DNA of 5,398 nt, taken from NCBI GenBank assembly GCA_003224135.1, contig QHYO01000381.1:1-5398 (forward strand), in the 5' to 3' direction. Shown one piece after another: positions 4,908-5,398 of this stretch. Every line of letters starts with the position of its first letter. The first letter of the stretch is position 1. The notes under the pieces are model-generated. The model was not told the DNA's origin and did not search any database. It worked only from the letters and a program-made list of their open reading frames with translations. Source of the stretch: Acidobacteriota bacterium (lineage in GTDB: Bacteria; Acidobacteriota; Terriglobia; Acidiferrales; UBA7541). Position numbers and translations under genes: made by a program.

Positions 4908-5354
4908 ATGGATCAGGCGATCGACTTCGAGCTGCCCGATCAGCAAGGGGGGACCTGGCACCTGGCCGAATTCCTTTCGCGAGGCCCGGTTGTACTCGTC
5001 TTCTATCGCGGTGATTGGTGACCCTACTGCAACGGGCAGTTGGCCTCGTACGCAAGAACGTGGGACCGGTTCATCGGTGAGGCCGTGAGCCTCGTCGGGA
5101 TCTCAGTCGATCCCGTTGAGAACAATCGAGCCATGGTTGAGAAGCTGCTGCTGCCCTTTCCGCTCTTGAGCGACCCGGAAGGCCGCGTGATCAGAGATTG
5201 GGGGGTGTGGAACGACGCCGACGGCGGCCTCGCCAAGCCGGCGATCTTTGCCATTAGAAGGGATGGGTCGGTCGGCTGGTCGTTCACCGGACGTGACTTC
5301 GCAGACCGGCCGACTGATGACGAATTGTTCAACTCGCTTCGCGGAGGTGACTGA
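4908..5354 (+). CDS. Peroxiredoxin (AhpC/TSA-like) with in-frame TGA at the catalytic position: probable selenoprotein (UxxC)
   Basis: The frame from ATG 4908 to TGA 5352-5354 gives 148 residues if TGA 5019-5021 is read as selenocysteine. Residues 1-37 include DFELPDQQGGTWHL and the strand VVLVFYRGDW; residue 38 is the TGA; then PYCNGQLASYA, VGISVDP, LLLPFPLLSDPEGRVIRDWG, KPAIFAIRRDGSV and GRDFADRP. This is a complete thioredoxin-fold peroxiredoxin-like protein, and the TGA sits exactly where RGDWCPYC has its peroxidatic Cys, with the second Cys kept at 41. Such enzymes reduce peroxides with thiol donors in the cytoplasm; Sec forms of peroxiredoxins are known in bacteria. AAGGA (4899-4903) lies 4 bases before ATG, so the start is good. 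Standard annotation would split it at 5021. A nonsense mutation is the alternative, but no other damage is seen. Confidence 0.85.
5023..5043 (+). promoter_or_regulatory. Candidate bacterial SECIS hairpin just after the in-frame TGA
   Basis: CC-T-ACTGC (5023-5030) pairs with GCAGT-T-GG (5036-5043): seven base pairs with one U-U mismatch around the loop AACGG. It lies inside the coding frame directly downstream of TGA 5019-5021, where a SelB-binding hairpin is needed. The loop begins 9 bases after the TGA, closer than in E. coli fdhF (about 11 bases before the upper stem), and lacks an obvious GU. A second small hairpin, ACCG-GUUCAU-CGGU (5065-5078), has GU in its loop but is rather distant. 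The choice between them is unresolved. Confidence 0.4.
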
Positions 5355-5355
5355 A

Positions 5356-5398
5356 ATGGCGCGTGGAGATCGACCTTTGCCGTTGGAGCAGCTGGAGC
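5356..5398 (+). CDS. Start of a further gene, truncated by the window end
   Basis: ATG 5356 follows the peroxiredoxin stop by a single base and is preceded by GGAGG (5343-5347), 8 bases away, a strong ribosome site embedded in the end of the peroxiredoxin gene. The frame stays open to the last base (MARGDRPLPLEQLE). The tight spacing makes it a member of the same operon. Fourteen residues are too few to name a product. Confidence 0.6.
   Translation, partial: MARGDRPLPLEQLE

Noticed and set aside
4908..5021. Two separate peroxiredoxin pieces, or a pseudogene with a nonsense codon
   Set aside because: Both parts are in the same frame with no gap, the stop is TGA exactly at the catalytic Cys column, and nothing else is damaged. 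Selenocysteine is the simpler reading, although it needs the genome's selenium machinery to confirm.

Overview
The window looks like a moderately high-GC bacterial chromosome, or a metagenomic contig, cut across an island boundary next to a tRNA gene. The Doc-type toxin pair, the IS481-type remnant, the RibD_C-like reductase and the small four-helix membrane protein resemble proteins I associate mainly with Actinomycetota. That is recollection, not a search, and the taxon is open. If the selenoprotein call below is right, the organism must also carry selA, selB, selC and selD elsewhere.

Left part (1-3034) is accessory DNA. It holds a ribbon-helix-helix antitoxin and Doc/Fic toxin pair (21-637), then an AbiV-family abortive-infection gene (749-1312) whose C-terminal tail sits in another frame after a run of six T (to 1400). 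A gene-poor stretch (1401-1995) follows, with traces of a broken minus-strand membrane protein. Next come a doubtful small ORF over a strong inverted repeat, and two small unrecognised genes (2163-2414 and 2477-2854). An AT-richer stretch with nested inverted repeats runs up to 3034.

Middle part (3035-4300) is framed by two direct copies of the 3' half of a tRNA-Pro(CGG), from the anticodon loop to CCA (3035-3080 and 4257-4300). Neither has a 5' half, so they read as attachment-site scars of integrations at a tRNA-Pro gene. Between them lie the 3' end of a minus-strand IS481-family transposase with its terminal repeat, an intact dihydrofolate-reductase-fold (RibD_C) gene (3486-4076), and three 10-bp direct repeats beside the second scar. 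The outer copy is the more degenerate, which fits successive integrations at one tRNA with the older scar pushed outward.

Right part (4301-5398) looks like chromosomal backbone. After a short unrecognised minus-strand fragment come three tightly packed plus-strand genes: a four-helix membrane protein (4484-4894), a peroxiredoxin (4908-5354), and the first 14 codons of another gene (5356 onward). The peroxiredoxin frame has an in-frame TGA (5019-5021) exactly where the peroxidatic cysteine belongs (GDW-TGA-PYC). Both sides of the TGA are intact and in one frame, so the likely reading is a selenocysteine peroxiredoxin (UxxC). This is the most striking item in the window.
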